The translations under genes and the position numbers were made by a program. Shown here in pieces: positions 60,115-64,000 of a stretch of DNA of 64,000 nt (its first letter is position 1; every line of letters begins with the position of its first letter). The notes under the pieces were generated by a model. The model was given only the letters and a program-made list of their open reading frames with translations, was not told the origin of the DNA and made no database searches. Location of the stretch: positions 62,001 to 126,000 of the forward strand of contig JADJNA010000008.1 in the NCBI GenBank assembly GCA_016709305.1, in the 5' to 3' direction. Origin of the DNA: Candidatus Villigracilis saccharophilus. Its GTDB lineage: Bacteria > Chloroflexota > Anaerolineae > Anaerolineales > Villigracilaceae.

Positions 60115-61074
60115 ATGCTCCGTTCTTTCCTCATTTATCTTTCGAAAGCCGCCTGGGCGCAAAAGCTGGTTACCGGCTGGAGTTTTGCTTGGCGTACTGC
60201 TTCCCGTTTTGTAGCAGGGACAAGACTCAGCGACGCGATGAGTGTCGTCCGTGAGTTAAATGCCAAGGGGATAAACGTTACGCTCGATCATCTTGGCGAG
60301 CATACCAACACACCTGAAGAATCACAACAGGCCACCGATGATATTTTTGCGACTCTGGATGCGCTTGGGGCAGAACCATCGGCCCGTGGAAATGTCTCCA
60401 TTAAGTTGACTCAGATCGGCCTTGGCCTCGATGAAAACCTGTGCGCCGAAAACCTGGAGCGGATTCTCGCCCGGGCAAGGAAGAATAACACCTTTGTCCG
60501 CGTGGATATTGAAGATACCCCCTATACCGACAAAACGATCAATCTATATTATTTGATGCGCGAGAGGGGTTATACCAACGTCGGCACGGCGGTCCAATCA
60601 TATTTATACCGTGCTGAAGCGGATACGCACCGGCTGCTTCAAGACAGGACGCCCATCCGCTTGGTGAAGGGTGCGTATATGGAACCTGCCGAAAAAGCCT
60701 TCCCCAGAAAAGCGGATGTGGATGCAAATTACGATCTGTTGACCAAGATCCTGATCGATGCTTCCCTTGCCAATCAAACGAAATTATCGGAAGATGGCCG
60801 TATCCCAGCCATCCCTGCGATCGCCTCGCACGATGACAAGCGCATTGCGTTTGCCAAACAATACGCCGAAAAGGTGGGTCTCCCCAAGAACGGACTTGAA
60901 TTTCAAATGTTGTACGGCATTCGCCGCGACTTGCAGGAACAGCTTGTAAAGGAAGGTTATCCCGTGCGCGTGTATGTTCCTTTCGGCACACATTGGTACC
61001 CCTATTTCATGCGCCGCCTTGCAGAACGCCCCGCAAATATTTGGTTCTTTATTTCGAATTTCTTTAGAAAGTAA
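60115..61074 (+). CDS. Proline dehydrogenase (monofunctional)
   Basis: FAD-dependent PRODH barrel, 319 residues: VTLDHLGEHTNTPEESQQATDD, VSIKLTQIGLGLDENLC, VRVDIEDTPYTDKTI, RLVKGAYMEP, AIASHDDKRIAFAKQYAEKVG, LEFQMLYGIRRDLQEQLVKEGYPVRVYVPFGTHWYPYFMRRLAERPAN. All flavin- and proline-contact motifs are present. It oxidises proline to pyrroline-5-carboxylate. The partner P5C dehydrogenase is not in the window. AAGGA precedes the ATG; strong terminator follows. Confidence 0.96.
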   Translation: MLRSFLIYLSKAAWAQKLVTGWSFAWRTASRFVAGTRLSDAMSVVRELNAKGINVTLDHLGEHTNTPEESQQATDDIFATLDALGAEPSARGNVSIKLTQIGLGLDENLCAENLERILARARKNNTFVRVDIEDTPYTDKTINLYYLMRERGYTNVGTAVQSYLYRAEADTHRLLQDRTPIRLVKGAYMEPAEKAFPRKADVDANYDLLTKILIDASLANQTKLSEDGRIPAIPAIASHDDKRIAFAKQYAEKVGLPKNGLEFQMLYGIRRDLQEQLVKEGYPVRVYVPFGTHWYPYFMRRLAERPANIWFFISNFFRK

Positions 61075-61095
61075 AAAAGATGGATAAGTACGAGC

Positions 61096-61128
61096 AGCGG
61101 ATACCAATTGGTATCCGCTGTCTTTTTT
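61096..61128 (+). terminator. Rho-independent terminator after proline dehydrogenase
   Basis: Perfect palindrome AGCGGATACCAATTGGTATC and its CGCT end, followed by GTC and six T. Confidence 0.85.
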
Positions 61129-61152
61129 AACGGTTTGCTTTTGTTGAGTGGC

Positions 61153-61440
61153 TTACCAATGAATTTGGAGTTGTAACGTCACTTTGTCGCCTACACCAAG
61201 ATTTTCTGATTTTTGAACGCTCTTTTTTATGGGCACAAGATAGCGGCCCTCTTTTGGGAAAAGGGAAGTCTGCCATTCGGTTTTTCCGATTCGCACGTGA
61301 ACAGGAATCACCCCCCAGCCATAAGTGACCATGGAGGAGATCGCTTTTATATCGCTGCTTGGTTTTTCTGGGACGGCAACAAATAGAAAAGGGGCGGGTC
61401 CGCGCCAATAGAAAATTTCGCCTGTGAACTCGATATGCAT
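61153..61440 (-). CDS. DUF1905 domain protein
   Basis: 95 residues: IEFTGEIFYWRGPAPFLFVAVPEKPSSDI, GWGVIPVHVRIGKTEWQTSLFPKEGRYLVPIKKSVQK, and LGVGDKVTLQLQI form the small beta barrel of DUF1905 proteins. Usually stand-alone or joined to a YdeI-like domain; function unknown. TATACT ends 6 nt before the ATG without a Shine-Dalgarno, indicating a leaderless message. Confidence 0.88.
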   Translation of the reverse strand: MHIEFTGEIFYWRGPAPFLFVAVPEKPSSDIKAISSMVTYGWGVIPVHVRIGKTEWQTSLFPKEGRYLVPIKKSVQKSENLGVGDKVTLQLQIHW

Positions 61441-61504
61441 TTATAAAGTATATCAAATGGTTTGGCAGCCCGAAGCAACTATAAGACGGAAATTCATGCT
61501 TTTG

Positions 61505-61930
61505 CTACACTGTGTAGCGTTGATTCCAACTGTCTGGGAATGTCAGAGCATTACCATAGACAAAGCGAATAAGTTGACCGTGATGCTGGATTTCATGTTC
61601 AAGGAGGTCGAAGGCGAGTTCGATCTGCATAGAAGAAAGATCCGTGAAGTCGATTCCGTTCATTTGCTTATGCGTCGCCTCCAAAACGGCAAGCACGGAT
61701 TGTTTAACACGCGGCGTTGTCAGGCTGCACGAGAATCCTTTCCAACCGCCCGTTTCGATTGCTTTGGTATAACTTTCACGAGCACCGGCGATGCACCACA
61801 ATTGACTTGCGATTCGATTGGAAGGCAGATTTGGTAAATCCAGGGTCAATGAAGTTTCATCAAGATGGATTACAAGATCTTGCGTTAATTTGAATGATCG
61901 ATCTAATTTGGTTTTTAATTGTTGGTTCAC
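61505..61930 (-). CDS. DinB-like four-helix protein
   Basis: 141 residues, all-helical: LKTKLDRSFKLTQDLV, a middle IASQLWCIAGARESYTKAIE segment and the C-terminal LAFDLLEHEIQHHGQLIRFVYGN. The HxxxHHxQL-type histidines match the metal site of DinB/MDMPI-fold enzymes, often thiol-dependent transferases. The first metal histidine of classical members is not obvious. GGAGG 5 nt before the GTG at 61930 supports this start over the ATG at 61942. Confidence 0.72.
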   Translation of the reverse strand: MNQQLKTKLDRSFKLTQDLVIHLDETSLTLDLPNLPSNRIASQLWCIAGARESYTKAIETGGWKGFSCSLTTPRVKQSVLAVLEATHKQMNGIDFTDLSSMQIELAFDLLEHEIQHHGQLIRFVYGNALTFPDSWNQRYTV

Positions 61931-62080
61931 ATTTACCTCCATAAGCTTACTGTTTTACACGGAATAACCATCTCCTGCATTAATTCCAACTATACGATCA
62001 TTTCTTTAATTTTACAAAGACAAATATTCGTAAAGCTCAATTTGCTTATGTCCAATCCTCAAATCCCTTATAATCTCTGC

Positions 62081-62806
62081 ATGACCAAACCTCTCGCTCT
62101 CGTTACTGGCGGTGCACACAGACTCGGAAAAGCCTTTGCGCTGACTCTTGCTCGCATGGGATACGATCTTCTTTTGCATTATCACACCGCCGAAGAGCAG
62201 GCGCAAAAAACAAAACGTGAAGTTGAATCCCTTGGTGTCAAAGTCCATCTCTTCAAGGCTGACCTAACTCAACCTGAAGAAATCCATTCACTATTCTCCA
62301 TTCTCGATACTGACCTTCGACTTTCGACCTTCGACCTGCTTGTCAATTCCGCCGCCATCATGCCTGTTGGAAATCCGCGCGACCTTGAATTGAAAGATTG
62401 GGACTCTGCTCTCGATCTTAATCTTCGCGCGCCTTTTCTGCTTGCGCAGGAAGCCGCCAAACGAATGACATCAGGCGGACTCATTGTCAACATTACCGAT
62501 ATAGGCGCGCAAAAAGCATGGAGCCGCTATCCATCTTACACGGTCAGCAAGGCTGCGTTAGAGTCGTTAACCAAATTGCTGGCGCGCGCATTTGCCCCGA
62601 GCATCCGAGTCAACGCCATTGCGCCTGGCTTGGTCTTGCAATCGGATGTTGTCACTCAGGAAGAATGGGATAAACTTGTCAATCGCCTGCCGCTCAAGCG
62701 CGCCGCGCGGCCCGAAGAAATTGCATCCGCTCTCGAATTTCTCATCAAAAACGAGTATATTACTGGACAGACTATTGTTGTTGATGGTGGATACTCTTTA
62801 ATTTAA
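62081..62806 (+). CDS. Short-chain dehydrogenase/reductase, pteridine reductase-like
   Basis: Classical SDR, 241 residues: TGGAHRLGKAFALTLA (the TGxxxRxG form, with Arg where most SDRs have Gly, typical of FolM/PTR1-type reductases), NSAA, catalytic YTVSK, and the ending ITGQTIVVDGGYSL. It might reduce dihydropterins or folate, but the motif alone is weak proof. The stretch DLRLSTFDLLV is encoded by a GTCGAAGG-type repeat. The ATG at 62081 has TATAAT 6 nt upstream; an in-frame ATG at 62048 lies upstream of that -10 box. Confidence 0.86.
   Translation: MTKPLALVTGGAHRLGKAFALTLARMGYDLLLHYHTAEEQAQKTKREVESLGVKVHLFKADLTQPEEIHSLFSILDTDLRLSTFDLLVNSAAIMPVGNPRDLELKDWDSALDLNLRAPFLLAQEAAKRMTSGGLIVNITDIGAQKAWSRYPSYTVSKAALESLTKLLARAFAPSIRVNAIAPGLVLQSDVVTQEEWDKLVNRLPLKRAARPEEIASALEFLIKNEYITGQTIVVDGGYSLI
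62308..62338. repeat. GTCGAAGGTC-type repeat inside the SDR gene
   Basis: ACCTTCGACTTTCGACCTTCGACC, units of GTCGAAG/GTCGAAA on the opposite strand, coding in frame as a short STFDL insertion between SDR strands. Confidence 0.5.
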
Positions 62807-62830
62807 TCACTGATATTAACCAAATCCCTA

Positions 62831-64000
62831 ATGCCCAGCAAAAAGATCCTCCCCGACCTCCTCATCTCCATCCTGCTCGTTGCGCCTACGTTGTACTACG
62901 CGTCGCGCTATGTGGATTTTTCCATCCCGCCATTTGAAGATGCCGCGATGCTCATGCGTTACGCTCAAAACCTTGCGGGCGGCCACGGCATTGTTTGGAA
63001 TATTGGCGAACATCCCGTAGATGGCGCGACCGATTTTCTTTTCATGGCTGTTTCTGCGGCATTTATCAAACTTGGCTTAACCGTTGGTCAATCTGTGCGC
63101 GGTATTGGATTTGCTTCACATATACTCACCGTTCTCATTGTCTACTGGACGAACCGCCGCATCAACAATTCAAATATTCCATTTTCTTTTTTAAGCGGAC
63201 TTTACCTCGCCGTTGGGACGGGACTCTCCTATGTCTCTGCCTACTTCGGGACGCCTTTCTTTGCCCTCGCCGCCGCTTCCACCTGGGCTTTGGGCCTGCT
63301 TCTGATTCAAAGAGAAGATCAGCCCTTTTGGCTGTCCCTCGCCTTCGCCCTGAGCGGACTCGTCACTGGACTCATCCGCCCAGAGGAGTCATCCTCGTGT
63401 CGCTGATGTTATTGTCCGTTATCTTTATGCGCGGACTTAAGAATTCCATTTCAAGTGGGCGGAGGGGGTTTCTATCACTTTTTTGGCACAGTATTTCTTG
63501 TGCTTGGCGGCGCGTATTTCCTGTGGAGATGGGATTATTTCGGTTATCCGTTGCCGAATCCGTTTTATAAGAAAGGGGACAGCGGTTTGCATTGGGACTC
63601 GTTTGACAATTCCCTGTTGAATACTTTGCGTTTATGCCTGCCGTTTGCGATCATTGCCTTGCTCGGTTTTCGTTCGCGCGAAACGACAAAGCAAACTCTT
63701 GCGTATCTAATTCCCATTCTCGGGTTCGCTTCGGCGTTTATTTTGATCTCAGATGAAATGAATTACGGCGCGCGCTTTCAGTACGCCCTTGTGCCGATCG
63801 CGCTCATGTCGTGGACTCCGCTTGTGCGCGGATTAAACTTCTCGTGGCTGAATCAATTATCAGGTAGAGAAAGAAGCGCGTACTTCATCGCATTAATTGG
63901 TTTGTGCGGAAGTCTGGTTTATTATTCGTGGTTTCAGAATTGTTCTCTGACATCCTATCAACGAAGCTGCGACCGCCCGTATGAAGAGGATGGCCGTTAT
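62831..64000 (+). CDS. Polytopic membrane protein (glycosyltransferase-like), two frameshifts, 3' end beyond window
   Basis: Hydrophobic protein with many helices, starting LPDLLISILLVAPTLYYASRYVDFSIPPFEDAAMLMRYAQNLAGGHGIVWN. The FEDAxxxxRYAxNLxxGxGxVWNxGExPVDGxTD region resembles the first periplasmic loop of PMT/ArnT-like or mannosyltransferase-type proteins. At about 63390 one base is missing (IRPE continues as GVILVSLMLLSVIFMRGLKNS in another frame). At about 63455-63462 the original frame resumes with GGFYHFFGTVFLVLGGAYFLWRWDYFGYPLPNPFYKKG and stays open to the edge. The two indels compensate. Family assignment is tentative. Confidence 0.65.

Overview
The window reads as a chromosomal segment of a bacterium of the phylum Chloroflexota, most likely class Anaerolineae. 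This is an inference from gene content: a complete coenzyme F420 locus, menaquinone genes, a CBS-type family II pyrophosphatase, an SCP2 protein, a tungsten-type aldehyde oxidoreductase relic, a CcrM-like methylase, and several dispersed short-repeat families. No rRNA or ribosomal protein operon is present to confirm it. Genes are dense and mostly on the minus strand. There is no phage, plasmid or CRISPR signature.

Layout. 1-2.4 kb (+): 5'-truncated methyltransferase, signal peptidase I, a YgiT-type zinc-finger protein, a hypothetical, and tRNA-Glu. 2.4-9.3 kb (-): a tight six-gene operon combining OleC-like and OleD-like enzymes with a KAS III synthase, a GNAT-fold protein, an MBL-fold hydrolase and an ATP-grasp ligase. 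It looks like a beta-lactone or lipid natural-product pathway without OleB and is the strongest novelty candidate. 9.3-11.7 kb: a GGDEF relic, a NERD-like membrane protein, plsX and tRNA-Leu. 11.8-15.2 kb (-): a DDAH-family hydrolase with a complete polar amino-acid ABC importer. 15.3-19.1 kb (+): SCP2 protein, a broken aldehyde ferredoxin oxidoreductase and bifunctional Nnr. 19.2-32.7 kb (-): SPFH-HTH protein, XdhC, a decayed MntA-HepT pair, CBS-pyrophosphatase, an SBP-PAS-HD-GYP receptor, an XdhD-like molybdenum hydroxylase lacking its N-terminal FeS ligands, and an M16C protease. 32.7-40.6 kb (-): DUF559 relic, orphan CcrM-like methylase, PilZ protein, C39-like protein, the separate FAD subunit of a molybdenum hydroxylase, a UPF0126 channel, and an ECF sigma factor with a giant membrane partner. 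40.7-45 kb: thioesterase and glyoxylate reductase (both frameshifted), MFS transporter, menG and menA. 45.1-48.5 kb (-): TetR-regulated SsuABC/TauABC-type importer. 48.6-58.5 kb (-): a co-oriented run cdsZ, NACHT-HEAT, ssnA, npdG, cofE, F420 PPOX protein, FbiB-type nitroreductase, cofD, cofC, LLM oxidoreductase, i.e. F420 synthesis, reduction and use together. 58.5-64 kb: beta-lactamase-like serine hydrolase, proline dehydrogenase, DUF1905, DinB-like and pteridine-reductase-like proteins, and a frameshifted membrane protein running off the end.

Two general features stand out. Many genes have a TATAAT-like -10 box only 6-8 nt before the start codon and no Shine-Dalgarno, implying leaderless transcripts. 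Several short repeat families sit between genes and sometimes supply the 3' coding end of a gene. Apparent frameshifts at about 17.09, 40.83, 41.72, 63.39 and 63.46 kb are either decay or assembly error; the sequence alone cannot separate these.
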